In this document: piece by piece, positions 35,955 to 44,894 of the stretch
Position numbering within the stretch: position 1 is the first letter of the stretch
Layout of the letters: the number at the start of each line of letters is the position of its first letter
NCBI GenBank assembly: GCA_023412455.1
Contig: JAEYNQ010000134.1
Span: 1-63,794, forward strand
Direction of reading: 5' to 3'
From: Bacillota bacterium
Lineage (GTDB): Bacteria; Bacillota; Clostridia; Lachnospirales; Cellulosilyticaceae
Length of the DNA: 63,794 nucleotides
Notes under the pieces: generated by a model
Seen by the model: only the letters and a program-made list of their open reading frames with translations
Databases searched by the model: none
Told to the model about the DNA's origin: nothing
Position numbers and translations under genes: made by a program

Positions 35955-36030
35955 AAAAGTGTCCATAGGACACGTATTGGTTCGCGAAGTAGTGAAAGTG
36001 TAGATTTCCAAGTTTCCTACAAGATAAAAA
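35955..36030 (-). repeat. 76-bp structured dispersed repeat, copy 1
   Basis: This copy is nearly identical to 55959-56034: 50 bp identical, a 6-bp variable segment, then 20 bp identical. On the minus strand it starts in the T-tract of the rubrerythrin terminator (TTTTTATCTTG). It then forms a stem TGTAG/CTACA with a variable loop, contains the palindrome TTCGCGAA, and ends in the perfect hairpin GTGTCC-TAT-GGACAC followed by TTTTT. It could be a small RNA, a tandem terminator module or a miniature mobile element. The remaining 295 bp up to the LAL regulator are AT-rich and unassigned. Confidence 0.85.
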
Positions 36031-36033
36031 TAA

Positions 36034-36061
36034 GGGTGTATTGACTTATGCCAATACACCC
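36034..36061 (-). terminator. terminator of rubrerythrin
   Basis: GGGTGTATTG (36034-36043) pairs perfectly with CAATACACCC (36052-36061). The minus-strand U-tract TTATTTTTATC runs into the 76-bp repeat. Confidence 0.88.
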
Positions 36062-36097
36062 AAAATACTTGAAATGATTAATTATTAAATTCTTTGA

Positions 36098-36640
36098 TTA
36101 ACCGAAGTATCTGTTAAGAAGTCCTTCGAAAGCCTTACCATGACGGGCTTCATCTTTTGCCATTTCATGAACTGTATCATGAATGGCATCTAAGCCTAAT
36201 TGTTTCGCTAAAGTAGCTAATTCTTTTTTACCTGCTGTTGCACCATTTTCAGCAGCTACTCTTAATTCTAAGTTTTTCTTTGTAGAATCTGTTACAACTT
36301 CCCCTAATAACTCTGCAAATTTAGCTGCATGCTCTGCCTCTTCATAAGCAGCTTTTTCCCAATAAAGACCAATTTCTGGATAACCTTCTCTATGTGCTAC
36401 ACGTGCCATTGCAAGATACATACCTACTTCTGTACATTCACCTTCAAAGTTTGCTCTAAGGCCTTTAATTACTTCTTCATCTACACCTTTTGCAACACCT
36501 AATACGTGCTCATCAGCCCAAGCTAATCCTTCACCTTGCTCTTTGAACTTGTCACCACTAACTTTACATACTGGACATTGTTCTGGAGCCATGTCTCCCT
36601 CGTGAATATAACCACATACTGAACATACATACTTTTTCAT
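36098..36640 (-). CDS. reverse-type rubrerythrin
   Basis: This 180-aa peroxide-reducing diiron protein has the rubredoxin-like domain at the N-terminus (KKYVCSVCGYIHEG...PEQCPVCKV, two CxxC knuckles), the order called reverse rubrerythrin in clostridia. The ferritin-like domain supplies Glu/His ligands in GECTEVGMYL, YEEAEHAAKF, AAENGATAG and KDEARHGKAF. It protects anaerobes from H2O2 and O2 in the cytoplasm. An AAGGAGG site and a strong sigma-A promoter precede it. A 12-bp palindrome sits in the leader. Confidence 0.95.
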   Translation of the reverse strand: MKKYVCSVCGYIHEGDMAPEQCPVCKVSGDKFKEQGEGLAWADEHVLGVAKGVDEEVIKGLRANFEGECTEVGMYLAMARVAHREGYPEIGLYWEKAAYEEAEHAAKFAELLGEVVTDSTKKNLELRVAAENGATAGKKELATLAKQLGLDAIHDTVHEMAKDEARHGKAFEGLLNRYFG

Positions 36641-36686
36641 AATTACTTCCTCCTTGAAATTGTTATATATAACCTTTATTATTTCT

Positions 36687-36698
36687 TAATAATTATTA
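36687..36698. promoter_or_regulatory. candidate operator palindrome in the rubrerythrin leader
   Basis: TAATAATTATTA is a perfect 12-bp palindrome just downstream of the -10 of the rubrerythrin promoter. It is loosely like a PerR-type box, which would suit a peroxide-defence gene. In such AT-rich DNA it may be chance. Confidence 0.3.
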
Positions 36699-36712
36699 TT
36701 TGTTATAGATTA

Positions 36713-36740
36713 ATTATATCATACAGCTAAAGAATGTCAA
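36713..36740 (-). promoter_or_regulatory. sigma-A promoter of rubrerythrin
   Basis: Perfect TTGACA (36740-36735), 16-nt spacer, perfect TATAAT (36718-36713). Confidence 0.85.
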
Positions 36741-36839
36741 TAAGTTTTTCTTTTTTATTTGTAAACAATTTATCATTTATCCTCTTTAACCGATATATAG
36801 TATAAGAAAAGCTATTATTTACTTTTAAGGGGGAAGCTC

Positions 36840-37859
36840 ATGCAAAAAATTATTATTCCATTATCTAAATGCATTCCAGGTATGATTACTGCTCAGCCTA
36901 TTATCAACCTAGAAACAGGTACTACTATTCTTGGACAAAACATAGAAATAACTGCTGAACACATTAAAGATTTTAGTCGCTTTATTTACAGTGATATTTG
37001 GGTTTACTTAGATTCTTCTTCAAAGGTCTGGAATCTCTCATCTGAGACGATTGAAAAGTATAAAGCTTATAGTAATGCTTTAAATACCGTTGTAAAAAAT
37101 TTAAGCGAAAATTTTGCCATAGATCTTGACACCTTCCAGGAACTCTGTAATCATCTTTCTATTGATTTTAAGGAGAATCATAGTCTCCTAGGTTGTACCC
37201 ATCTTATCAAATCACTTAGTTACGATACCTATACACACTCTTTAAATGTGGCCCTTCTTTGTATACTCCTTTGTAGATGGTTACACATGGATCATACTAC
37301 CCTCAATCATATCATTAAGGCCGCTTTACTTCATGATGTGGGTAGCATCAATCTCCCTTTTCATTCCTCTAAAATCCTAGAAGGCCTCACTCCCGAGGAA
37401 CAAATGGAGTATGAAAAGCATCCTATCTATAGCTATAATATCGTTAGTAAAATGCAAGATATTAACCCTCTTGTAAGTAAAGCTATTTTGGCCCATCATG
37501 AATACCTAGATGGTTCCGGTTTTCCTATTCACATTAAAGCCCCATATATAGATACTATTACCCGTATCTTAAGTATAGCCAATACCTATGAACTCCTTAT
37601 GAAAAAACATCATATTTTTGATACCTTGCAAATTCTTTTAGAAGATTATATTACCCGATTAGATGCCGATAAACTCCTTACCTTCTGCAATTTTATCTCC
37701 ACTTATTATCTCGGCGTATTTGTCACACTAAGCAATGGGCAAATTGGACAAGTTGTCTTTATTAACCCTAAATGCCTCTATCGCCCTATAATAAAGATTA
37801 ATGATATCTTTATTAATCTCTACGAAGAATCCTCCCTCAAAATTATTTCTATTGAATAA
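36840..37859 (+). CDS. HD-GYP domain protein (probable c-di-GMP phosphodiesterase)
   Basis: This 339-aa protein has an N-terminal region of about 120 aa without a recognised sensor, then an HD-GYP domain. The visible metal motifs are HDVGSINLP, HPIYSYNIV and AHHEYLDGSGFP; the GYP triplet is GFP here. The second and third motifs agree with active members. It lacks membrane segments, so it is cytoplasmic. It is divergent from rubrerythrin, with GGGGGAAG before ATG. It may turn over c-di-GMP; the effector output is unknown. Confidence 0.88.
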   Translation: MQKIIIPLSKCIPGMITAQPIINLETGTTILGQNIEITAEHIKDFSRFIYSDIWVYLDSSSKVWNLSSETIEKYKAYSNALNTVVKNLSENFAIDLDTFQELCNHLSIDFKENHSLLGCTHLIKSLSYDTYTHSLNVALLCILLCRWLHMDHTTLNHIIKAALLHDVGSINLPFHSSKILEGLTPEEQMEYEKHPIYSYNIVSKMQDINPLVSKAILAHHEYLDGSGFPIHIKAPYIDTITRILSIANTYELLMKKHHIFDTLQILLEDYITRLDADKLLTFCNFISTYYLGVFVTLSNGQIGQVVFINPKCLYRPIIKINDIFINLYEESSLKIISIE

Positions 37860-37873
37860 TTAAAGAAGCAATC

Positions 37874-37927
37874 AAAAAGGATTATTATAAAAGTTAGAGT
37901 TTAAAAACTTTTATAATAATCCTTTTT
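37874..37927. terminator. strong bidirectional terminator
   Basis: A perfect 22-bp stem (AAAAAGGATTATTATAAAAGTT with its complement at 37906-37927) lies between convergent HD-GYP and cobS genes. Confidence 0.9.
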
Positions 37928-37950
37928 AATACGTATATTGGATGGATTGT

Positions 37951-38727
37951 TTAAATGAAATCACTTAATTGTCCACCTAAGTAGATCAGTAGAAGATAGG
38001 TAACTTCTCCGACCTCACAGATAGCGCCTAGAATATCACCTGTAATCCCTTCAATTTTCAAATATATTCTCTTAATAACCCACCTTAATCCCACTATCAA
38101 GCAAATCAAGATGGCAAACTGAATAACAACTATTTTTAAGGATTGTCCAAAAAAAACTAAAATAGCCCCTACCAAAAGAAAAGTATACGCTGTTGCACTC
38201 CCTGCTACTGCTAAGCTTGCTTTGCCTATAAATAAATTGCCCATTCCCTTTTCCCTGGGGGACTGTGTCTTATAACACGCTATAACCAATAACCACCTAC
38301 CTACTATAGGCATAATTAAGAGTTGCCAGACTTTCTCTTGCTCTATTATTTCACGAATAAATCCTAGTTTAAAAACTAAAACAAAAAAAATGGCTAGAAG
38401 GGCATTGGTTCCCAATCTAGAATCTTTCATAATTTCCAAGATTCGTACTTTGTCCCGATAACTATAAAGGCCATCAAAGGTATCTCCTACCCCATCTAAA
38501 TGCAAGCCACCTGTCAAAAGTACCATACTTAGAAGTACTATAATACTTGCTATAAAGTTAGGGAATAGCTTATTACTTAGAAAAGCGACGCCATAATAGA
38601 ACAGACCTAATACTCCTCCTACTAAAGGAAAATAAAAAATACCTTTATGAAAAGCTTCATCTACTCCTCCATCAAAAGGCAAGGGAATGCGCGTTAAAAA
38701 TTGTAAAATGCTAATAAATCGTTTCAT
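37951..38727 (-). CDS. cobS: adenosylcobinamide-GDP ribazoletransferase
   Basis: This 258-aa integral membrane enzyme joins adenosylcobinamide-GDP to alpha-ribazole in the last steps of B12 assembly. The N-terminus FISILQFLTRIPLPF and the motif GDTFDGLYSYRDKVRILEIMKDSRLGTNA (given in part) are typical. About six hydrophobic helices follow. No other cob genes are in the window, so it is either a salvage gene or separated from the main cluster. It follows a lipid-kinase gene by 74 bp. Confidence 0.93.
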   Translation of the reverse strand: MKRFISILQFLTRIPLPFDGGVDEAFHKGIFYFPLVGGVLGLFYYGVAFLSNKLFPNFIASIIVLLSMVLLTGGLHLDGVGDTFDGLYSYRDKVRILEIMKDSRLGTNALLAIFFVLVFKLGFIREIIEQEKVWQLLIMPIVGRWLLVIACYKTQSPREKGMGNLFIGKASLAVAGSATAYTFLLVGAILVFFGQSLKIVVIQFAILICLIVGLRWVIKRIYLKIEGITGDILGAICEVGEVTYLLLIYLGGQLSDFI

Positions 38728-38801
38728 GGTTTACCTTTCTTTTCTTCACACTTCTCCTATATTTCCCTTATTATAACACATTTTATCCTAATTACGCCTA
38801 C

Positions 38802-39746
38802 TTAAGATATTCTTTCTTTTATAGCAGCTGACCTAGAGACTTCCTGTACTCCTGAAGAGCTAGGGTTAATAACGTGAACGGCATGATGGCACATTTGCAC
38901 TTCAACCGTTTTTGACCTTATGATTTCCCCTTCTTTATTAATACACATCTCCTTCTCACTTTCTATTTTTATTTTTCTAGCCCTTTCAAAATGTACACCT
39001 TCTACTCCTATATGCCGCCCTTTCATGAACAAAGGCAAAGTTCTTAAAATATACCAAAAAGACTTATGATCTACATAGCAAATATCAAAATAACCATCAT
39101 CCAGTCGGGTAAACGGAATAGGCAAAAAACCACCCCCATAATATTTCCCATTAGTACAAACACAAATAAGAACTTCCTGTTCTATCACTCTTTCATTATC
39201 CAAAGTAAGCTTAATGTGATAGTGTGGTCTTAACCGATGCTTGAATAAAACCCTTACAAGAGCTAAAAAATAAGTAAGTTTTCCTGTCAGTCTATACTTT
39301 CTCGTAAGTTGACTGGCATAAGCAGCAGTATCTGCATCTATACCCACAGAAAGAATAATAATAAAATACGCCTCACCTAACCGACCATAATCTATAGGTA
39401 TAACGGGTCCCTCTATGGTCTTTTTTAAAATATCTTGACTTTTCCCTTCACTTAACGACCTAAAAAAATCATTACAAGAACCTCCCGGCAGGACACCTAA
39501 TACACTTTGTGTCCCAGCAAGACCACTGAGTACTTCATTTAAAGTCCCATCCCCACCTATGGCATAAATACGATAATTTCCTCTCTGGGCATACTCTCTT
39601 GCCATTTCTCTTGCATGTCCTACATACTGAGTAATCTCTATACAATACGCCTCAGGTTGATCTTTAAAGTACTCTTTTATCTGTTCTCGATAATGAAGTG
39701 CTTGCTTTTTTCCTGAAACAGGATTGATAATAAAAACGTGTTTCAT
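38802..39746 (-). CDS. diacylglycerol/lipid kinase family protein (YegS-like)
   Basis: This 314-aa DAGK-catalytic-domain protein begins HVFIINPVSGKKQAL and carries the nucleotide-binding IYAIGGDGTLNEVLSGLAGT and LPGGSCNDFFRSL. The C-terminal beta-sandwich has DDGYFDICYVDHKSFW. Such enzymes phosphorylate diacylglycerol or related lipids at the cytoplasmic membrane face. GAGGAG precedes ATG, and the gene begins one base after the LysR gene ends, so they form an operon. Confidence 0.9.
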   Translation of the reverse strand: MKHVFIINPVSGKKQALHYREQIKEYFKDQPEAYCIEITQYVGHAREMAREYAQRGNYRIYAIGGDGTLNEVLSGLAGTQSVLGVLPGGSCNDFFRSLSEGKSQDILKKTIEGPVIPIDYGRLGEAYFIIILSVGIDADTAAYASQLTRKYRLTGKLTYFLALVRVLFKHRLRPHYHIKLTLDNERVIEQEVLICVCTNGKYYGGGFLPIPFTRLDDGYFDICYVDHKSFWYILRTLPLFMKGRHIGVEGVHFERARKIKIESEKEMCINKEGEIIRSKTVEVQMCHHAVHVINPSSSGVQEVSRSAAIKERIS

Positions 39747-40649
39747 TTAATTCTCCTCTGTCTTCATGTTTTGCTTTACCATTTTCATTAGTTCCTTAGC
39801 TGCAGGAGAAAGATAGCGATTTTTATTCCATATTAAACTATAAGGATAAGTCCAACTTCTTCCTTCGATCTGCACCTCTTTAATTAATCCTATACTTAGC
39901 TCCAAGTTAATGGCAGCATGCGGAATAAGGGATAAACCTAAATTAGCAATAACTGCTTGTTTAATGGCTTCAATATTGCCAAGTGTCATCTCAATTTTTT
40001 TAGCAGGTAAGTTAAACTCTTGAATAAACTCTTTCGCCATCTTATTGAGTTGAGAATTGTTTTCATGTAGAATGAATTTCATATATTGTAGCTCATCACG
40101 AGAAATAAAATGGTGCCGTGAATATAAATGAGCTGGTGAAATTGCAAGAATCAGTTCATCTTCCATTAATTTTTCCACTTCAATAGTGGAAGGATAAGTC
40201 ATGGAACCTCCATTGACTGCAAAATCTACTGTTCCTTCTTCTACACGTTTTGCTATTTCATCTGTGGTACAAACCTGCAAGTTGACGTTGACGTAGGGAT
40301 ACTGCTTTTTAAATTCGCCAATAACATGTGGTAAGATATAAGCTCCTGGTGTATTACTTCCTCCGATAGTAACAGAACCTCCTATATAATCCTTCTTATT
40401 GATTAAAATATTTTCAGCTTCCCCTAAAATCGCAAATACTTTTTGTGTATAACCATAAAGAATCCTTCCATTTTCATTTAAAATAATTTTATTCCCAGCT
40501 TTATCAAATAGTTTAAGTCCTAGCTCTTCTTCCAATTTTTTAATCTGAATAGAAAGTGCAGGTTGGCTAATATGTAAAAGTTCTGAAGCTCGAGTAAAAC
40601 TTTGATGTGCTGCGACTGTATTAAAAATTTTTAAATAATGTAGGTCCAT
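39747..40649 (-). CDS. LysR-family transcriptional regulator
   Basis: This 300-aa regulator has an N-terminal winged helix MDLHYLKIFNTVAAHQSFTR...LHISQPALSIQIKKLEEELG (split here) and a periplasmic-binding-like effector domain (GSVTIGGSNTPGAYILPHVIGEF...). It resembles the CysL/CbbR-like subgroup in general look. ATG at 40649 has AAGGAAG 7 nt away; the in-frame extension to 40739 lacks one. Target and inducer are unknown; the lipid-kinase gene is co-transcribed. Confidence 0.9.
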   Translation of the reverse strand: MDLHYLKIFNTVAAHQSFTRASELLHISQPALSIQIKKLEEELGLKLFDKAGNKIILNENGRILYGYTQKVFAILGEAENILINKKDYIGGSVTIGGSNTPGAYILPHVIGEFKKQYPYVNVNLQVCTTDEIAKRVEEGTVDFAVNGGSMTYPSTIEVEKLMEDELILAISPAHLYSRHHFISRDELQYMKFILHENNSQLNKMAKEFIQEFNLPAKKIEMTLGNIEAIKQAVIANLGLSLIPHAAINLELSIGLIKEVQIEGRSWTYPYSLIWNKNRYLSPAAKELMKMVKQNMKTEEN

Positions 40650-40838
40650 AAAAATACTTCCTTTTCTATCTTTTTTCTTTTTACCACTTATAAATTCCAT
40701 ATATATTCCTATTAATTTCTGTATATTTGAATTATACAATGTTTGTCACTATAATCAAATAGTATAAATGGATAAATAGCATAAATACTCAAATTTCAAG
40801 AGCCATCACTTCCCTTATTATATATTTGATCCTATTTT

Positions 40839-40874
40839 AAAAGCCTGAGTAATTTCCCTATTACTCAGGCTTTT
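40839..40874. terminator. terminator after the alpha-glucosidase
   Basis: AAAAGCCTGAGTAA (40839-40852) pairs with TTACTCAGGCTTTT (40861-40874). It serves the minus-strand alpha-glucosidase gene. Confidence 0.85.
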
Positions 40875-40888
40875 AAATTGATAGATTA

Positions 40889-42577
40889 TTAGGCTATACG
40901 GTAAACACGGGCTTCATAAGGTTTTAATACTAACCTTTTTAAATCCTCTTCTTCTACTGGATAATTAGCTAGAATAAGTTCTGTGCTATTAACCTCTACT
41001 TCCTCTGGTTTTTCAAAAACAGCTTCTTGTCCAGAGAAATTAAGAATCACTAACCATCTTTCATCTTCTAATGTTTTGGTATAAGCATAGATTTGTTCAT
41101 CTTCTGGGAGGATGAGATGATACTGGCCATAAGCCATTATGGGTTGCGTTTTACGTAGGGCTAAAAGTTTCTTATAATAATTCAAAATGGACTCAGGGTC
41201 CTTTTGTGCTTCTTCTACATTAATACTGGTATAGTTAGGATTTACCTCTAACCAAGGTGTTCCTGTTGTAAAGCCACCATGAGGACCTGCATTCCATTGC
41301 ATAGGCGTCCGAGCATTATCTCTTCCATTGACATGCACACCATAAAGTAATTCTTCTTCTGTCAAGCTTTTAGTATGCTTAATTTCTTCCCATTTATTAA
41401 GTATCTCCACATCTTTATAGTGACTTAGATCCTCAAAATATACATTTGTCATACCAATTTCTTCACCTTGATAAATATAGGGTGTTCCTTCTAAGGTATG
41501 CAAATAAGTGGCTAACATTTTTGCAGCTTCCTTTCGGTAAGTTGTATCATTTCCAAATTTAGAAACTTGGCGTGGTTGATCGTGGTTATTAAGATAAAGA
41601 CTATTCCACCCTTTACCATGGAGCTTGGTCTGCCATTTATCCATAATGGTTTTTAGCTCTGTTAAACGCCAAGGAACAGGTGTCCATTTACCCTCTCTCC
41701 CTTGTCCTATATTGACATGCTCAAACTGAAAAACCATATTCAGCTCACCACGGTCTTTGCCTGTAAAATAGACACCATCATCAGGTGTCACATCACAGGT
41801 TTCTCCTACTGTCATAATATCGTAATGGCTCAATACTTCACGATTCATTTCTTGTAAATAATTGTGGACCTTTGGTCCTGTTACAAAATAACGTCCACCC
41901 CAGGCATAACCATCTACACCTTCCTCTTCTTGAGGCACACTAGGTAGACCCTCTACCTTAGAAATCAAGTTAATGACATCCATCCTAAAGCCATCAACTC
42001 CCTTTTCAAACCACCACTTCATCATGTCATAGACTTCTTGTCTTAACTTCTCATTTTCCCAATTTAAATCTGGCTGTTTTTTAGAAAAGAGGTGTAAGTA
42101 ATACTCTTGACTGGCTTCATCCCATTGCCAAGCACTTCCACTAAAGAAAGAGCGCCAGTTATTTGGGGCTTTTCCTTCTTCATCAGGTTGCCTCCAAATA
42201 TAATAGTCTCTATAGGGAGAATCTTTACTCTTTTTGGCTTCTATAAACCAAGGATGTTCATCTGAAGAATGATTGACTACCAAATCCATAACCAGTTTAA
42301 TATGCGCAGCATGGAGCTTTTCTAAAAGCTCTTCAAAGTCCTGCATACTGCCAAACTCTTTTAGAATTTCTTGATAGTTACTAATATCATAACCGTTATC
42401 ATCGTTGGGGGAAGCATAAATGGGATTTAACCAAATAATATCGATTCCTAAATCTTTTAAATAAGGGATTTTCTCAATGATTCCTCTTAAATCCCCAATT
42501 CCATCTCCATTTGTATCATAAAAACTACGAGGATAAATTTGATAGACAACGCCCTCTTTCCACCATTTTCTCTCCAT
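40889..42577 (-). CDS. GH13 alpha-glucosidase / oligo-1,6-glucosidase
   Basis: This 562-aa cytoplasmic glycoside hydrolase belongs to family 13 (subfamily 31-like). It begins KWWKEGVVYQIYPRSFYDTNG and shows DLVVNHSSDEHPWF. The catalytic nucleophile Asp is in DGFRMDVINLIS, the acid/base Glu in MTVGETCDV and the transition-state Asp in LNNHDQPRQ. It cleaves alpha-glucosidic bonds in short oligosaccharides (isomaltose, maltose or sucrose type; which one cannot be told). ATG at 42577 has AAAGGAG 7 nt away. It is divergent from an AraC regulator that probably controls it. Confidence 0.93.
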   Translation of the reverse strand: MERKWWKEGVVYQIYPRSFYDTNGDGIGDLRGIIEKIPYLKDLGIDIIWLNPIYASPNDDNGYDISNYQEILKEFGSMQDFEELLEKLHAAHIKLVMDLVVNHSSDEHPWFIEAKKSKDSPYRDYYIWRQPDEEGKAPNNWRSFFSGSAWQWDEASQEYYLHLFSKKQPDLNWENEKLRQEVYDMMKWWFEKGVDGFRMDVINLISKVEGLPSVPQEEEGVDGYAWGGRYFVTGPKVHNYLQEMNREVLSHYDIMTVGETCDVTPDDGVYFTGKDRGELNMVFQFEHVNIGQGREGKWTPVPWRLTELKTIMDKWQTKLHGKGWNSLYLNNHDQPRQVSKFGNDTTYRKEAAKMLATYLHTLEGTPYIYQGEEIGMTNVYFEDLSHYKDVEILNKWEEIKHTKSLTEEELLYGVHVNGRDNARTPMQWNAGPHGGFTTGTPWLEVNPNYTSINVEEAQKDPESILNYYKKLLALRKTQPIMAYGQYHLILPEDEQIYAYTKTLEDERWLVILNFSGQEAVFEKPEEVEVNSTELILANYPVEEEDLKRLVLKPYEARVYRIA

Positions 42578-42671
42578 GACACTTCTCCTTTTCATTTGTT
42601 TGGTATATAATCTACTTAATCATGCTACCTCATCTATTATTTTAATTAAAGAGCATGTTTAACTTTGTTAA

Positions 42672-42715
42672 TTGATATTGTAAACAATTAGTTTAACTTA
42701 TAAAATGTAAGATTT
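42672..42715. promoter_or_regulatory. divergent control region of the glucosidase/AraC pair
   Basis: The short palindrome ATTGTAAACAAT (42677-42688) lies midway between the two genes. A plus-strand sigma-A candidate (TTGTAA, 17 nt, TAAAAT) overlaps it. It is a plausible operator for the AraC-type regulator, but the match is only to a generic palindrome. Confidence 0.35.
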
Positions 42716-42753
42716 CTATATTATTGGTAAAATTTCTACCATAGGAGGTTTTT

Positions 42754-43680
42754 ATGTTACTTTATACTACGCCATCTACTGCCTTCCCCTATGTACGTTA
42801 CATGGGACATGTCACCTATAGTCATCCATGGATGCATTTTACCCGTATAGCTGATGAATACATTCTCTATTTTATCCAGTCTGGCTCCCTTTATCTTCAG
42901 GAAGATGGCATCAACTATACTTTAAAAGAAGGGGACAGCTTCTTACTGGAGCCCCATTTAGAACACACTGGTACCAAACCGAGTTTATGTGATTACTACT
43001 TTATCCATTTTCGTTGTGAAGGTTTAAAACGTCTCGTTACCACTCCCCCAAACCTTGTTTCTATCTTACAAAACCAGCGTCAAGAATCTACCTGTAGTAG
43101 TCTCTATTTAGCAGATATCTATGAAAATTGGGCAACCTCTCCTCTTATTCTTCCTAAACAGTGGGCACCTTCTTCTTTAGGCCCTTTTCTCTCTCTTTTA
43201 GAAAAAGGAAATTTTACTTTTTATCAACAGCATGAAAATTACCGTCAAATGGTTTCTGTTTTATTTCACCAATTTCTACTTATGCTGAGTAAGGATTTTA
43301 TAGATTCTCTTTTGCAAGAAAATGTCTCCATTTCTCATAAATCGAGAGCCCGTGCCCAAGAACTTAAAGATTACTTAGATACCCATTATGCCGAAAAACT
43401 AACAGGAGAAAGTTTAGCCCATCACTTCGAGGCCAACTACAACTATTTAAATCGAATTTTCAAGGCTTTTACAGGCGTAACGATTATGAACTATCTCAAT
43501 AGACTCCGTATTGATCATGCCAAAGCCCTCATTGCCTCTTCTACTCATCTCACCTTTGCAGACATTGGTTATCTCATAGGTATTGACGATGCGTATTACT
43601 TTAGTAAGCTTTTCAAAAAATATACTGGTTTAACAGCCACTGCCTATACCCATTCCATTTCCCATAAGGAATATAAATAA
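42754..43680 (+). CDS. AraC-family transcriptional regulator with cupin sensor
   Basis: This 308-aa protein has an N-terminal sugar-binding cupin-like domain (GSLYLQEDGINYTLKEGDSF, LEPHLEHTG). Its two C-terminal helix-turn-helix motifs lie in residues about 205-300 (LTGESLAHHFEANYNYLNRIFKAFTG and TFADIGYLIGIDDAYYFSKLFKKYTGL, given as parts). AGGAGG is 6 nt before ATG. Its position opposite the alpha-glucosidase gene suggests it responds to an alpha-glucoside and activates that gene. Confidence 0.9.
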   Translation: MLLYTTPSTAFPYVRYMGHVTYSHPWMHFTRIADEYILYFIQSGSLYLQEDGINYTLKEGDSFLLEPHLEHTGTKPSLCDYYFIHFRCEGLKRLVTTPPNLVSILQNQRQESTCSSLYLADIYENWATSPLILPKQWAPSSLGPFLSLLEKGNFTFYQQHENYRQMVSVLFHQFLLMLSKDFIDSLLQENVSISHKSRARAQELKDYLDTHYAEKLTGESLAHHFEANYNYLNRIFKAFTGVTIMNYLNRLRIDHAKALIASSTHLTFADIGYLIGIDDAYYFSKLFKKYTGLTATAYTHSISHKEYK

Positions 43681-43743
43681 TACCTTTTCATGGGTGTTGA
43701 CCTCATTCATTAATTCAAGTATCAATAGGCTAAGAACTATTAA

Positions 43744-43774
43744 AGCCATGCACCCTAGGAAGTGGTGCATGGCT
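43744..43774. terminator. bidirectional terminator
   Basis: AGCCATGCACC (43744-43754) pairs with GGTGCATGGCT (43764-43774), followed by ACTTTTT. It lies between convergent araC-type and lipoprotein genes. Confidence 0.85.
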
Positions 43775-43784
43775 ACTTTTTCTT

Positions 43785-44780
43785 CTATTTATTCCATTCT
43801 TGAAGAATCCCTATATTTCCTACTGTTTGATAAACTAAGGCACGTCTAAAGCCCTTTGCTTGCTGGTCATAGGTACATTCATAAAGCTTAATGCCTGCTC
43901 CTTGTGTAGAATTAATAAGTACACCGAGCCTCCCTTGGGTGTAATCGGCATATAACGTATATTTAAGTGTTCCTAGCTGTATATATTCTGGACCGAACAA
44001 AGGATAGATTGCTTCTTCTACTTGAACAGCTAAAAGCCATTTTTGACCATCATCCAACTCGTAGAGTCCTTGCTTATTCAACAGGGCTTCACTATAAAGA
44101 AGTAGTTTTGCCTCCTCTTGACCATCTTGATCCAAATCACAGGCTACTTCATTAATGAGATGGAGTCCTTTAAATAATTGAGAGTCTTCTGTGGCTTCAA
44201 TAAGCTCTCCTTCTCCTTCATCCTCAGGTACTCTGAGATATTCTATGGCTTGTTCTCCATCTTTTAGATTAGGACTTAAAAAATAATCTACTTGCTCTTC
44301 CAAGTAACTCATACGAACAAGAAGCCTGGGGATTCCTTCAGGACGTTGAGTTTCTATTAATAATCCAAAGCCTTCAGGTGTTTCTTTTTGTTCATAAAGG
44401 GCTTCTTTAATCACTAAAGTCTCTCCTTCATAAGCTACAGGAAGAACTTCAATCTTAGAATGCTTATACTTAGGAACAATCAGTATAGACTCTCCTGTTA
44501 TGTCATCTTTATAATTATCTAGCTTACTCACCTGTTCTACTATTTCTTTGGTTGGCTCATTAATAACCATCCCTAACTCTGGGTTTTTTGTATCAATACG
44601 TCTATAAGCCTCATTATCAGGTAGTAAGCTATCAGGTACTGGAGCCTCCTCTATAGGCTTTGAAGCAGCTACTGGCGTTTCTGGAAGAGGTGTACTACTA
44701 GGTATATCCTCTTTGCCTCTACATCCTATTAAGCTCATACATATTACCAATCCAACTAATACCCATTTCTTTTTTTTCAT
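43785..44780 (-). CDS. hypothetical lipoprotein
   Basis: This ~331-aa protein starts with a lipoprotein signal (MKKKKWVLVGLVICMSLIGC; lipobox SLIGC). A low-complexity Pro/Glu/Ser linker follows, then an acidic domain containing DLDQDGQEEAKLLLYSEALL. I know of no family; a WD-like or VCBS-like aspartate-rich turn is possible. ATG at 44780 gives a proper signal peptide; an in-frame ATG at 44813 adds 11 polar residues with no ribosome site. A strong GGGGG site instead faces an out-of-frame ATG at 44823. Confidence 0.65.
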   Translation of the reverse strand: MKKKKWVLVGLVICMSLIGCRGKEDIPSSTPLPETPVAASKPIEEAPVPDSLLPDNEAYRRIDTKNPELGMVINEPTKEIVEQVSKLDNYKDDITGESILIVPKYKHSKIEVLPVAYEGETLVIKEALYEQKETPEGFGLLIETQRPEGIPRLLVRMSYLEEQVDYFLSPNLKDGEQAIEYLRVPEDEGEGELIEATEDSQLFKGLHLINEVACDLDQDGQEEAKLLLYSEALLNKQGLYELDDGQKWLLAVQVEEAIYPLFGPEYIQLGTLKYTLYADYTQGRLGVLINSTQGAGIKLYECTYDQQAKGFRRALVYQTVGNIGILQEWNK

Positions 44781-44894
44781 ATTTTCTATCTGGTAGCGAA
44801 CTGTATAACGCATCTTTAAGCATTATATCCCCCTCTCTCTGTCACTACTCTTTATTGAGAGGTGTCCACTCCATCCCCCTTTCTTTAGAATAAT

